A program made the translations under genes and the position numbers. Shown piece after piece: positions 34,501 to 43,501 of a stretch of 51,840 bases of DNA. The stretch is from Chloroflexota bacterium (lineage in GTDB: Bacteria; Chloroflexota; Anaerolineae; J036; Brachytrichaceae): positions 1 through 51,840 of the forward strand of contig JAJYKL010000018.1 in NCBI GenBank assembly GCA_021788625.1, given 5' to 3'. Each line of letters starts with the position of its first letter. Position 1 is the first letter of the stretch. Under the pieces are notes generated by a model. It worked only from the letters and a program-made list of their open reading frames with translations. It had not been told where the DNA came from and did not search any database.

Positions 34501-37500
34501 CACCGAAGTGAAGGTGCCTGTGCCATACTGATCCTGCTCCTGGGTAGTGAACCACTGGCGCTGGTTAAAGGCCACGGTCGCAGTCTTATTGCTGACAGGC
34601 TGGCCCTGCCAGTCCACCGAGATGATCTTGAAACCGAGTGATTGGCCTACGTCACCCACGTATTCCAGCGGCGCAATGCCCAGGTAGTACGTGCTCTTGT
34701 GCACCACCGCTTCGGTGCGTGCTGAGACGCTCTGGTTGCTGGCGTCAGTCACGCTGACCTCCAGCGAGAACGTGGCGCTGTTGCGGTGCTTGCTGATGTC
34801 GGCGGGCACTGAGATAGTCATGTGGCCCGACGAATCGGTGGTTCCAGTTCCGTTTGCGATCTGTTCGTTATAACCCACACCGCGGTCGATGAAGTTGTAG
34901 TCGCCGAATGTGTAATGGCCGGGTCCCTTATAGCGGTTGAAAGTAAACTCGCGTGCGAAGAGTGTCCACTGTACCTGTGCATTCGCCACATTCCCCCCGG
35001 CAAAGTACTTGACATCCAGCGCAGCTTTGAAGGTATCGCCATTCAGGTAATCGGATTTGTCGGTGGTCAGGTTTACCTCAAACTGAGGTGCGCGGTAGGT
35101 GGCTACCTGGAACGACACGCTGTAATTGTTGCACGGCGGGTTTTGCGATCCTCGACCAGCAGGTGACGCGGTCGTCCCTTTACTTTGAGCGCTGCTCGAC
35201 GCGCTAGCCGGCAGGCAGGTTTGAATGTAATAGAAACCCGTGGGAGCCTGATTATCCAGCGCAAACGCGCCACTGAAGGTGCCACTGGCATCCAGGGGCA
35301 GTGTGGTGCTGAAGACTTGCTGACCTTGATCGTTGTTGATGATGACATCGACGGAGGTGAGATTCAGCGCCAGGGCGTAGCGCGCGTCGTCTTCGGCTCG
35401 CACAATACCTTTGTAATACACCATCTGGCCTGGCCGATAGATGGGCCGATCGGTGTAGAGATAGGCCATGGTATGCGTGCTGCCAAATTGTCCGTTCAGA
35501 CTGAAGTCATATGAGGTGATCCCGGAATCCCAGCGGTTATAGGCAATGCCGAAGTTGGCATCGCCAGGCTGGCCGAACACAGCGTAGAAAGGTGCGTATT
35601 CCTGGAACGATCTGTTGAACTGCGCCAGATATTGGCCACTGGCGCTCGTATTGCCATGACCCACTTCGGTGAAGGAATTGTCACGAAACGTGACGGGCAA
35701 GTTACCAGCAGGCTGCCCGCTGTCCAGGTTCGTAGCCCACACGAGCGCCTCACGCTGGCCTTGTTTTAACGTGATGTGCAGATTGGAAACGATCAAGATG
35801 TGTCGCGCCGGCTCGTAATACTTCACCGTCGCGGCAGCTTCAGGTGCAGTCAGTGTCAGCAGGTAAATACCCGGTGGCAGCTTGCCCGGCGTTCCCGATT
35901 GGTCAGCTGGCGCAAGGATTACAGGCGCATAAGCCAGCTCATTTAACTGGGCTGAGGTTTGCACCGACCACGAGCGGACAATTTGCTTGTCGTTCGGCGT
36001 AAATTTGCGCAGGTTGTCATAGGCGTTGCTATTGCCGGTGAACTGGTAAAACTGCTTCAGGGTGAGAGCCGTCAGCTGGAAATTCAGGCGGCTGACGTTA
36101 CGATAGGAAGCGAACAGTTTGGCAGGTCGACTGGCATCGTAGGTACCCATCTGCCCATTGGTATTCAAAATGGCATAGGGTATGAGCGGTGCGGTGGAGA
36201 ACTGCACCACTGTGTCATGACCGATCTGAGCTCCGTATTTGTCATGAATGGCGCCGCCGATCGTGACCTTGTAATGAGTGGAGGGCAGCAGGTTTACGTT
36301 CAGGTAGAAACGTTTCTCCGACGGGTCGTAATAGGTGTAGACCCTGGTCAGCGTCAAGGCTGGGTTAAACGTGAGGTTCGGAACGATCGTCTCGGGTAAA
36401 ACCGGCGCGCTAAAACGAATGTTGAACCCGGACTGGGAATCAGCCTTGGTGTCACCGTTCGCAGGGACGGTGCTGGCCACGGCAGGGTACTCGATGGTTC
36501 GGAAGCTGAAGCTGCGCCCTTGTGCCAGGGTGCTGGTGCCAACAGCCGCCCGGGCCGTGTCGGCGATCTCCACGTTATAGACGGTCCCGCGCTGGTAGTC
36601 TTCGCTGGGCACGAACGCCATCACCTCGCCATTGGTTGCGGCAGGCAGCGGAGGGGTGCCAGGGGCCACTTGCTGCGACTTGCCGCGTTGCTGGTTTTGC
36701 GTAATCTGCTCATTAGCCCATCGGAAGGTGCCCTTTACAGGTGGGGCGATCTTAAAAGCCGCCTCGGTGCTGGGATGGTCCATCTTTTGACTGAACGTAA
36801 TGCTGATCGGGCGGCGCAGGTCTACATCGATCGTGGTATCTTCCGGCGAGAGCGCCTTGACTGTCGGCAAGGAAACCCTGAAGGTCCAAATGAAAGCATT
36901 CTTCAGGAGCGCTCCGGTGGTGTCTTTAAGGCCGGCAGCCACGGTACCCGTGTAACTCACACCAGCGTCCAGCGGCTGCGCGGGGCGGAACAGGTAGATG
37001 CTTGTATTCAGCCACTCCCCCTGCCCGGTGATGGGTGGGTCGAATGTCACTGGACTGGGCAGGTCAGCCTGCTGGCTTATCAATGTAAGCGATACGACCG
37101 GCCGATTGAACAGCACAGTGATGCGCGAGTCAGCGCTTACGTCTTGAGCCCCATCAGAGGGGATGGTTTGCGCCACATCCAGATAACCAATGGTGCTGAT
37201 GTTGAAGATCTCTGGTTTGGCGAGTTCCAGCCCCTTGGCGCTTTTAGCCGTGTCGGTGAGGCTGACGGTATAGTGTTCCGCGCGGCTCCAGCCATCAGTG
37301 GGCATGAACGCCACGACATTGTCACTCGTCCAGGTGTATTGGCCTGCCACGGGAGGACTTACCTGTACAGCCTTCTCCACCGATCTTTCATCCATGGGCT
37401 GGTCAAAGGTGAGGATAATGGGATTATCCAGTTGCAGCTCTTCACCGCGCACAGGCTGGTAATCTACCAGGATGGGGTCCGACGGTGGCAGAGGCGTCGG

Positions 37501-37695
37501 CGAGGGCGCCACGGTAGGGATCGTCGTGGGTGGTGTGACGGGTGTTGCCGTGCTCGCTACAGCCGTGTCAGTAGGGCTGCCAGGTGTGCGAATTATGACA
37601 GTAGGCTGTGGCTGATTACATGCAGACAACGCGATGGATAGCGCAGCGACCAGACCGACCAGTTTAGCGCCAAATGATGTATTTTCCCTTGTCAT
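31558..37695 (-). CDS. Bacterial alpha-2-macroglobulin lipoprotein without thioester
   Basis: The protein is 2045 residues from the ATG at 37695, which has AGGAGG 7 nt upstream; a frame to 37734 is not supported. A lipoprotein signal ends in LSAC (C26). After a Thr/Pro linker come about four Ig-like Big_5 domains (LTFDQPMD, ITVLFNRPV, ITFSQKMD, NIRFSAPV), then macroglobulin domains (LYTDRPIYRPGQMVYYKG, IDLKTDKSQYSVGD), the A2M domain (AYWSAVLNTDASGRV, LPDNLTTWSLDARAV), the helical TED (SDGGWGWWTGDVTNN) and a C-terminal domain ending YFPETYGRSDGASF. The position of the CxEQ thioester reads STET (residues 1571-1574), so it cannot bind proteases covalently. Likely an envelope protease trap or structural protein; no PBP1C gene is adjacent. 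Confidence 0.93.
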   Translation of the reverse strand: MTRENTSFGAKLVGLVAALSIALSACNQPQPTVIIRTPGSPTDTAVASTATPVTPPTTIPTVAPSPTPLPPSDPILVDYQPVRGEELQLDNPIILTFDQPMDERSVEKAVQVSPPVAGQYTWTSDNVVAFMPTDGWSRAEHYTVSLTDTAKSAKGLELAKPEIFNISTIGYLDVAQTIPSDGAQDVSADSRITVLFNRPVVSLTLISQQADLPSPVTFDPPITGQGEWLNTSIYLFRPAQPLDAGVSYTGTVAAGLKDTTGALLKNAFIWTFRVSLPTVKALSPEDTTIDVDLRRPISITFSQKMDHPSTEAAFKIAPPVKGTFRWANEQITQNQQRGKSQQVAPGTPPLPAATNGEVMAFVPSEDYQRGTVYNVEIADTARAAVGTSTLAQGRSFSFRTIEYPAVASTVPANGDTKADSQSGFNIRFSAPVLPETIVPNLTFNPALTLTRVYTYYDPSEKRFYLNVNLLPSTHYKVTIGGAIHDKYGAQIGHDTVVQFSTAPLIPYAILNTNGQMGTYDASRPAKLFASYRNVSRLNFQLTALTLKQFYQFTGNSNAYDNLRKFTPNDKQIVRSWSVQTSAQLNELAYAPVILAPADQSGTPGKLPPGIYLLTLTAPEAAATVKYYEPARHILIVSNLHITLKQGQREALVWATNLDSGQPAGNLPVTFRDNSFTEVGHGNTSASGQYLAQFNRSFQEYAPFYAVFGQPGDANFGIAYNRWDSGITSYDFSLNGQFGSTHTMAYLYTDRPIYRPGQMVYYKGIVRAEDDARYALALNLTSVDVIINNDQGQQVFSTTLPLDASGTFSGAFALDNQAPTGFYYIQTCLPASASSSAQSKGTTASPAGRGSQNPPCNNYSVSFQVATYRAPQFEVNLTTDKSDYLNGDTFKAALDVKYFAGGNVANAQVQWTLFAREFTFNRYKGPGHYTFGDYNFIDRGVGYNEQIANGTGTTDSSGHMTISVPADISKHRNSATFSLEVSVTDASNQSVSARTEAVVHKSTYYLGIAPLEYVGDVGQSLGFKIISVDWQGQPVSNKTATVAFNQRQWFTTQEQDQYGTGTFTSVPSDTLMATATVTTDADGKASTSFTPTLGGEYHVVVTGQGESAPLAGISVYVSSGGAYVAWQVNNNDRIDLKTDKSQYSVGDVIKLLVPSPFSGTVYALLTVERGRILSRRVVQLTSNSEILDVPVTDAFAPNAFISVVLVKGIDESNPVPSYKIGYAAFGVDASQFKLNVDIKTDKPTYGPRDTVTYDIQVTDAQSRPVQAELSVALVDKAILSLANPNSLPIFDAFYGAQGLGIRSSDTLNINVDRITAKIISANAKGGGGGGLANSLGLFVRQNFKDTAYWSAVLNTDASGRVRFQVVLPDNLTTWSLDARAVTTNTLVGQANNEILVTKPLLVSPVTPRFFVVGDSVTLGAVVHNNTNTDIPAEVSLDASGVSLANPATQPVTVKANSTARVDWQVKVENPAASGQASSAVLTFTVKGGGLQDSSKPGLATAPDQGIPILNYVAPETVATAGDLSEAGKKLELLALPPRLDTGQGQLSIEVDPALAAVIRTGDQALQEEPYESTETTASRLLVSVAANNASSQNDVTRALQRLLGSQHSDGGWGWWTGDVTNNTITAYVLIALARTRDAGYAVDANSLTRAREYLTSQLVAVGAKPSLANDQAFFMFALTEAGMNDSGRLGALFESRESLDYAAKAELAMSLDKVNPDDTRIQSLLSDITSGAVAGPAGVMWQEKKLDPSSFGSNTRSTAIVLNALARLEPQSAITTNVVRWLMVARVGDTWETNQEIAWSVMGLSAWQVAVGEKNANYTWRVSLNGQEALSGQASPDKLNEASRLTVPVAKLVTDQANQLLFERGAGTGRMYYTARLQAYLPADQAKAQNRGIVIERKYELADCNPQPTKPCDAITSAAIGQNVRVRLTIVAPSDLYFVRVTDPFPAGAEAVDTSLKTSQQVNTDTTVQEIGGPEGWGWWWFSHTELRDQNAALFSSYLPAGTYEYTYILRPSIAGTFNVMPASVDETYFPETYGRSDGASFTITK

Positions 37696-37959
37696 TCGAT
37701 GTCCTCCTGCGCTCTCCTCATTTTGTCGCACCATAACCGCAGATAAAATGGCATGGGGCGGAGATAATCCTGCTTCCGCGGCATTAACGCTTGCGGTGGA
37801 TCATGTGGACTATATTGGATCTGGTAACCCCATAGTAACATGAGATGGTTGATCCAAACGACCAAATCCGCACCTATATAGACACGCTGGTATGCACTAT
37901 GTTACAGTAACACAGGATGTCATGTGCTACTCAACCAATGCCCGTCTCCAGGCTGGCTA
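37696..37959. other. Divergent intergenic region between the alpha-2-macroglobulin gene and miaA
   Basis: Contains the ribosome binding site of the minus-strand gene and an exact 13-nt palindrome TGTTACAGTAACA (37900-37912), 48 bp before the miaA start. The palindrome could be an operator; there is no further evidence. No gene seen. Confidence 0.35.
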
Positions 37960-38853
37960 ATGGCTGATAAGCCCGAACTTGTCATCATCATTGGTCCGAC
38001 CGCGGCTGGCAAGTCGGCACGAGCAATGGACATGGCCCCGCGCCTGGGGGGCGAGATCATCTCCGCCGACTCGCGGCACGTATATAAACGCATGGACATC
38101 GGCACTAATAAGCCGTCGCCGCAGGAACGCCAGGCCGTTCCGCACCACCTGATCGACATCCGTGAACCGCATGAAAGCTTCTCCCTGGGCGAATACGTGG
38201 CGCTGGCGCGCGCCGCAATCAAGGACGTGCAAATACGTGGGAAGGTTCCACTCCTGGTGGGCGGGACGGGCCAGTACGTGCGCGCCGTGCTGGAGGGCTG
38301 GCAGGTGCCACAGGTGCCGCCCCACCCCGCGGTGCGGGAGCGCTGGCTGGCTTTTACCACAGAGCACGGCTGTGCGGCGTTGTGGGGCGAGCTCCTCTCG
38401 CGAGACCCGGCGGCGGAAGAGACAATTGATCCTCGCAACGTGCGCCGCGTGGTGCGCGCACTGGAGGTAATGGAGGTGACGGGCCGGCGCTGGAGCGAGC
38501 TGCAGCGGCGGGCTCCGTTGGACCGCGCGCAGGTACAGATCATCTACGTGAACCTGCCACGTGACGAACTGTACATCCGGGCTGACGCGCGGCTGCAACG
38601 CATGGTCGAGCAGGGCTGGCTCGAGGAGGTGCGGGCGCTGCTGGACGAACTGGCCGGGCACGGGATGCGCGCCGAGACGGCCACGCGGCTGCCGTCGATG
38701 TCGTCGCTGGGTTACCGGGAGATGGCGGCCGTGGCGCGTGGGGAGATCACACTCGACGAAGCTATCACGCGCATCAAGCGCGAGACGCGGCGCTTCATCC
38801 GGGCACAGGACACATGGTTCCGGAGGATCGCGGCGATGGCTGACGCCGGGTGA
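37960..38853 (+). CDS. miaA: tRNA dimethylallyltransferase MiaA
   Basis: The protein is 297 residues from the ATG at 37960; a GTG at 37924 adds 12 residues unlike homologues. P-loop IIGPTAAGKSARAMDMA, then IISADSRHVYKRMDIGTNKPS, HHLIDIREPHESFSLGEY, VGGTGQYVRAVLEGW and LGYREMAAVARGE, then RFIRAQDTWFRR. It adds a dimethylallyl group to A37 of tRNAs that read codons starting with U. The family usually has YVxA; here the substituted HVYKRMDIGT block is well kept. All key regions are present. Confidence 0.97.
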   Translation: MADKPELVIIIGPTAAGKSARAMDMAPRLGGEIISADSRHVYKRMDIGTNKPSPQERQAVPHHLIDIREPHESFSLGEYVALARAAIKDVQIRGKVPLLVGGTGQYVRAVLEGWQVPQVPPHPAVRERWLAFTTEHGCAALWGELLSRDPAAEETIDPRNVRRVVRALEVMEVTGRRWSELQRRAPLDRAQVQIIYVNLPRDELYIRADARLQRMVEQGWLEEVRALLDELAGHGMRAETATRLPSMSSLGYREMAAVARGEITLDEAITRIKRETRRFIRAQDTWFRRIAAMADAG

Positions 38854-39083
38854 ACCGTGCTTACACCAGTCGTGCACGTGATGCGACCTCGACCCTTGGC
38901 AGTTATGCCGATTCTTTCCCACGGTGCGCAATTGGTAATACTTTTCTACATCGCACAGGATATGGACAGGTAGCGCCTTCCGCCACAATCGCCGTCACAC
39001 CAGCGTCACAAGGGGAAAAACCGGGGCAGCCGCAAGGCTTATGTACTATTCGCCTCATTACGAGCGGAACAAGGTAGGCAGCG

Positions 39084-39581
39084 ATGGAAGCGACGATCAT
39101 TCGGACAGCTACACGGGACGACGGCGAGGTGTTGCGCCCGCTGTACTACGAGTTTCACGAGTTCCATGCCGCCGGCGTTCCCAGCCATCTGCGCAGACTG
39201 GGACCTTACGAGGAATATGATTGGGCCACTTTCGACAAGGCCATCGGCGAGATCCTCAATAACCCGGATGCCGCTATCTTGCTTATGGAACTGGCCGGAC
39301 GTCCGCTCGGTTTTGCAGAGGTGTACCTGAAGCAAGATGACGTATCAAATCAAGCCATCGTGGCGTGCCGCTACGGGTACGTTCAGAGCCTGTTCATCAC
39401 GGCATCCATTCGCCGCAAGGGGCTGGGGCGCCAGCTTCTATCCTCCGCGGAGCAATGGGTGCGGGAGAGAGGCGCGACACGCATGAGGCTGGAAGTTTGG
39501 GAGTTCGCCGCCGGTCCGCTGGGCTTTTATGAGAAGAATGGGTACCATACTCTGAGGCGCACACTGGCGAAGGATTTGTAG
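39084..39581 (+). CDS. GNAT family N-acetyltransferase
   Basis: The protein is 165 residues. Acetyl-CoA-binding motif A: VQSLFITASIRRKGLGRQLLSSAEQWV, with the R-R-K-G-L-G pyrophosphate loop. Motif B: MRLEVWEFAAGPLGFYEKNGYHTLRRTL. The N-terminal part (IRTATRDDGEVLRPLYYEFHEFHA) is standard. The target of acetylation cannot be told. AAGGTAGG lies before the ATG. It stands alone. Confidence 0.93.
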   Translation: MEATIIRTATRDDGEVLRPLYYEFHEFHAAGVPSHLRRLGPYEEYDWATFDKAIGEILNNPDAAILLMELAGRPLGFAEVYLKQDDVSNQAIVACRYGYVQSLFITASIRRKGLGRQLLSSAEQWVRERGATRMRLEVWEFAAGPLGFYEKNGYHTLRRTLAKDL

Positions 39582-39699
39582 GGCGGGATACCACCTCACC
39601 CCACCTCGTGACCCGTCCAACCAGCCTCCCGCGGGAGGGCAGTAGAAATGTTACTGCGCTCTCTGCGCCTCTGCGGTGAAGGCTTCGCCGCGAAGCGGG

Positions 39700-41610
39700 C
39701 TACCCCTTCAACACGCGGGCGTCGTCAACACGGCGTGTAATGCCAGCGGCGTCGAGATGTTCGAGCAAGGCGAGCGCGTATTTGCGGGTGCTACCGAAGG
39801 CATCACGCACCTGAGCAGCCGTGACCTGCCCCTGCTGCTCGATCAACTCGCGAATGCGCGTCACTGCCTCGTTATAGGTCTGGCTCAGGAAAACGACCTC
39901 CGGGCTAACCTGCACCAGTTGCCCCTGATGCAGCAGCACCTCGTAGACGGCGTCCGAAACAGTCGCCCGGCAGTCTTTCACGGAGGGAGTGCTAAATGGC
40001 TGTGTTTGGAAGCGGGCTATTAGCATGTCCACTTTGCCCTGCTGGTCGGGCGTGAAATGCACCTGATGGGATGGAAGACGGAGCGTTTCGCCATCATCGA
40101 CCAGAGCACTGCTAGTCACAGCGTAGTCGACCAGCGCGTTGAACGCACGCGGTGCGAGCCCCAACCGGCTTCGCGCGGACTCCCGGGATCGCCCTGTAGC
40201 GAGCGGCTGCTCGAAATGAAATACGCTGACGTCGTTTTGGAGCTGGCGCAGTCTGTCGTCCCACAGATTGGAAGGCGCAAGCACATCACTCACCTTACGC
40301 ACGGTTCCGGAGGCGAGCAACTCATCCAGCGCGCTGGCGAAAATCTCAGGCTCCAGACTACTTGCTGCAAGTGCCTCAGCGTGCGTGGAGAAACCCACCC
40401 GCTGCAGCGTCCTTTCCAGTCGCTGTGCAGGCGTACCCTGCAGGAGGGTCTGCAAATGCGAATGAACGCCCTCATCCACCCTTCCACCGCGCCGGCGGTA
40501 GCGCTGCGCAGGGTGCGGGTCGAGGATCACGCCACCGCCTACGGTGATGGATGGTGAGGGCAGGCGCACGATAAAGCGGTCTCCGCTGGCCACAGCAACG
40601 GGCTCAGCGAGTTCCAGTTGAGCCCAACCCACCCCGCTGGGGGGAAGTTCGTCGGTGTCGAGCAAACGCACGCGAGCCAGCACCTCATCTGTGCCGCAAA
40701 AGAATTTCAGCTCAGTGTGATGTGAAAGTGCCGTCCGCCAGAACGGCGCGCCAAGCACCTCCAGTTGCACATCCAGGAGTGTCGCCGGTCGGAGCAGTCC
40801 AGGCTGCGCCACGACACTGCCCCTCTTCACATGATCGACCGATATCCCTGCCAGGTTAATTGCCACGCGACTGCCGGGTTGGGCACGCTCGATCTTCTGC
40901 CGGTGGGTTTGCAAGCCGCGCACACGAGCACTCAGGCCGTGTGGCAGCACCTCCACTTCATCTCCGATAACAAACGAGCCATCCAGGAGCGTGCCTGTTA
41001 TCACGGTGCCAAAGCCGGACATGGTAAAGACCCGGTCCACGGGCAGGCGCGGCCGGCCAAGATCGCGTTTTCGCAGCGAGCCAGTCTCGCGCATGGTATG
41101 CACGTCATCCAGAATCGATTGCAGCACGTGGACGAGGTCGTCCAGGCCCTGGCTCGTGCTTGCACTTAAAGCTACGATGGGCGCAACGTGGAACGGTGTG
41201 CCAGCCAGCAATTGCCGTACATCGGCTTTGACCAGCTCCAGCCAGGCCGCATCGGGAGCGAGATCGGCTTTGGTGAGCGCTACCACTACGCGAGGCACGT
41301 GCAGCAAATTGAGTATAGCCAGGTGCTCGCGCGTCTGGGGCATAGGCCCTTCGTCGGCGGCAATCACCAGCAAGGCCGCGTCGACGCCACCCACGCCAGC
41401 CAGCATGTTCTCAATGAAATCGATGTGGCCGGGCACGTCCACAATGCCCACTTCCTCGCCTCCGGGCAGGGTCAGCCAGGCGAAGCCCAGGTCGATCGTC
41501 ATCTCACGGGCCTGTTCTTCACGCAGCCGGTCGGGATTGATGCCCGTTAACGCGCGCACCAGAGTGGACTTGCCATGGTCGACATGACCGGCGGTGGCGA
41601 CTACATACAT
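39700..41610 (-). CDS. selB: Selenocysteine-specific elongation factor SelB
   Basis: The protein is 636 residues from the ATG at 41610, with GAGGTG about 10 nt upstream; a TTG at 41631 is the alternative. GTPase motifs: TAGHVDHGKS (8-15), GIVDVPGHIDFI, ALTKADL. The switch region carries INPDRLREEQAREMTIDLGFAW, typical for SelB rather than EF-Tu. Two beta-barrel domains follow, then winged-helix repeats (about 400-636: LEHLDAAGITRRVDDARV) that bind the SECIS hairpin of mRNAs. It delivers Sec-tRNA to UGA codons. No selA, selD or selC is in the window. Confidence 0.95.
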   Translation of the reverse strand: MYVVATAGHVDHGKSTLVRALTGINPDRLREEQAREMTIDLGFAWLTLPGGEEVGIVDVPGHIDFIENMLAGVGGVDAALLVIAADEGPMPQTREHLAILNLLHVPRVVVALTKADLAPDAAWLELVKADVRQLLAGTPFHVAPIVALSASTSQGLDDLVHVLQSILDDVHTMRETGSLRKRDLGRPRLPVDRVFTMSGFGTVITGTLLDGSFVIGDEVEVLPHGLSARVRGLQTHRQKIERAQPGSRVAINLAGISVDHVKRGSVVAQPGLLRPATLLDVQLEVLGAPFWRTALSHHTELKFFCGTDEVLARVRLLDTDELPPSGVGWAQLELAEPVAVASGDRFIVRLPSPSITVGGGVILDPHPAQRYRRRGGRVDEGVHSHLQTLLQGTPAQRLERTLQRVGFSTHAEALAASSLEPEIFASALDELLASGTVRKVSDVLAPSNLWDDRLRQLQNDVSVFHFEQPLATGRSRESARSRLGLAPRAFNALVDYAVTSSALVDDGETLRLPSHQVHFTPDQQGKVDMLIARFQTQPFSTPSVKDCRATVSDAVYEVLLHQGQLVQVSPEVVFLSQTYNEAVTRIRELIEQQGQVTAAQVRDAFGSTRKYALALLEHLDAAGITRRVDDARVLKG

Positions 41611-41762
41611 GCGGTCTGGCACCTCAGACAATCAAAAAACGCCACACAGAACGTGGTGAGACGGTCGAATCACAGCCTTCATCTTGCGGCTGGCCCTGGA
41701 TGATACAGACAGCTCGGGGATACGGGTGCCTTGTCCTGCCATAGCCATGTGGAGACACGATG

Positions 41763-43076
41763 CTAATGCACCAGGTCGTCATCGAGGCCACCACCAGAAG
41801 ACGCGCCGTCAGCCGGCTGGGGAAGCGCGGTTACGGCAGCCACCTCGGCGCGTTGCTTACGGCGCTGGCGGCGTGAGAGTTTTGTATCCGACGGGATGTT
41901 TTGTTTGGCGCGATCCAGCAACTGGTTGGCCTGCGCCAGCCACTCACGCCCGGCTGCGGCATAAGCTTTGGAGAACGACTCCAGGATGTCGTAGAGCGGC
42001 AGAACCTGCGGCATATAGGCAGGCAACTCTTCCTCGATGGCTGCCAGGCGCGGCTCGAAATCAGAGATACGCCGGTCGCGCTCGAACCATTTCTCCTCCT
42101 GTGCCACGGTGAACGACTTCCAGTCTTTTTCCAGGGCGTCACGAAATTCGTCTGCCTGGCGCTTGAAGCGCTCTTCTGCATCGCGTTGCACCTGCACCAC
42201 CTCGTTCAGGCGGACCTCCAGGCGGGCCTGCACATCAGGCAACTCAGCCAAAGAGCGGCGCACTTCCTCACGCATCTGGACAAAGCCAGTGGTCTGGGCC
42301 TGTAACTCGACCACACGCTCTTTGATGCGCTCCACCACCTCGCCATACTCAGCGAACTGGCGCTCACGGCGGATGTCGGCTACGCGCTGGCTCTCAATCA
42401 CCTGGTTTTGTGCCTCCAGCAGCTTAGCGGCTTCCTCGATCTCCGTCTGTTTGCGCCGTACGGCTTCATCCAGGAGCAACAACTGCGGGGGAAATTGCTC
42501 GATGCGTTTGTGCAGGTCGGGCAGCTCCTGCTCCAGGGCGACAATGCGTTTGTTATCTTGACGGCGTTGCTCCTCCAGGTAGGCGATTTGTGTACCTGGC
42601 TCACCCTGGTGGCGCTCGACCTCGATCACCTGAGCATGTACGCGGCCGATCAAGTCATTCAGGCGTGCTTCCTCCTGGCGGCGCAGTTCCAAATCCTCCG
42701 CATAATGCGCGTAAGGTTTTACTTCCTTCTTCAAGTCGTTAAGCTGGCGCACGATCGCCTCGATCTCGATTTGCCGGACACGCGAAGACTCGCGTTCGCT
42801 CTTGCCGCGCTGATCCTCGATACGTGCGAAGACATTATTGAACTCGGCTCGTAACTGCTCAAGCGAGGTCGTCCAACCCATGGCCTTGGGAATCTGCAAG
42901 CGCAGATCGGAGATTTGCGCTTCCAAAGACTGGGCATAGCGCGAGCGGTTGTCCAGCTCACGTGTCAGCGCGTCCACCTTCTCCTGCAACTGCAGGATCA
43001 TACTGCGGTCTTTACGCCGCTCCTCATCAACGTATGAAACGGTTTGGGCAAGTTGGTTAAGTTGGTTAATGTCCAT
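41763..43076 (-). CDS. Coiled-coil protein of unknown function
   Basis: The protein is 437 residues and almost wholly charged alpha-helical sequence: long heptad-like runs rich in Glu, Gln, Arg and Leu from about 15 to 330 (ILQLQEKVDALTREL, VVERIKERVVELQAQ, RLEVRLNEVVQVQRDAEERF). There is no signal peptide or membrane segment. The C-terminal ~60 residues have a basic cluster (KLSRRQRRKQRAEV) followed by a Gly/Asp tail. It may be a cytoplasmic structural or scaffolding protein. It lies 130 bp or so upstream of selB on the same strand, but a functional link is not implied. Confidence 0.75.
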   Translation of the reverse strand: MDINQLNQLAQTVSYVDEERRKDRSMILQLQEKVDALTRELDNRSRYAQSLEAQISDLRLQIPKAMGWTTSLEQLRAEFNNVFARIEDQRGKSERESSRVRQIEIEAIVRQLNDLKKEVKPYAHYAEDLELRRQEEARLNDLIGRVHAQVIEVERHQGEPGTQIAYLEEQRRQDNKRIVALEQELPDLHKRIEQFPPQLLLLDEAVRRKQTEIEEAAKLLEAQNQVIESQRVADIRRERQFAEYGEVVERIKERVVELQAQTTGFVQMREEVRRSLAELPDVQARLEVRLNEVVQVQRDAEERFKRQADEFRDALEKDWKSFTVAQEEKWFERDRRISDFEPRLAAIEEELPAYMPQVLPLYDILESFSKAYAAAGREWLAQANQLLDRAKQNIPSDTKLSRRQRRKQRAEVAAVTALPQPADGASSGGGLDDDLVH

Positions 43077-43501
43077 TCGAACTCCGTCCTGTCAATCGGC
43101 GCCTGCTCGTGCAGCGCTCGGGCACCCGCGTTCTACAGCGCACCTGTACGAGTTCACCACGATTCAGTCAGAATGAATTGTACGCGAGCGGGGCGGGGAT
43201 GGATGACGAATGCCACAATCCGTAAGGCTGGGTGCCACCATATATATGCGGGAGACAAAATGAAAAGTGTCTCCCGCGTCTCCTGTCACCTCGTCTCCCA
43301 CTCATAGTTTCGAGCACGCGTAATTCGGTTCAAACCAATCATAAGCGCAAGCAAATGAAGATACTTACAACTGGTTAATAAGGGGAAGGCAGTAGTTTGA
43401 GGCAGTGAGTATTATGTCGAACTACGGCAGCATCTGACACTGCATACGTGCTGAAATCCTATAACCAGTAGACATTGGTAAAAGAGATAAGATAAAAGGA
43501 A
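43077..43501. other. 425-bp gap before the DUF4342 gene
   Basis: No gene seen. It contains the second copy of the 57-bp hairpin repeat (43248-43304). The 190 bp after the repeat are less GC-rich and may hold the DUF4342 promoter, but no clear -35/-10 pair is visible. Confidence 0.45.
43248..43304 (-). repeat. 57-bp hairpin repeat, copy 2 (inverted)
   Basis: GCGGGAGACA (43248-43257) and TGTCTCCCGC (43268-43277) form a perfect 10-bp stem around a 10-nt loop; the flank GTCTCCTGTCACCTCGTCTCCC is shared with copy 1 at 28256-28312 in the opposite orientation. Confidence 0.85.

Noticed and set aside
41632..41762. Possible tRNA-Sec (selC) upstream of selB
   Set aside because: A GGTCGAATCAC stretch near 41665 looks like a T-loop, but no acceptor stem or long variable arm pairs with it, and the 5' part would overlap selB.
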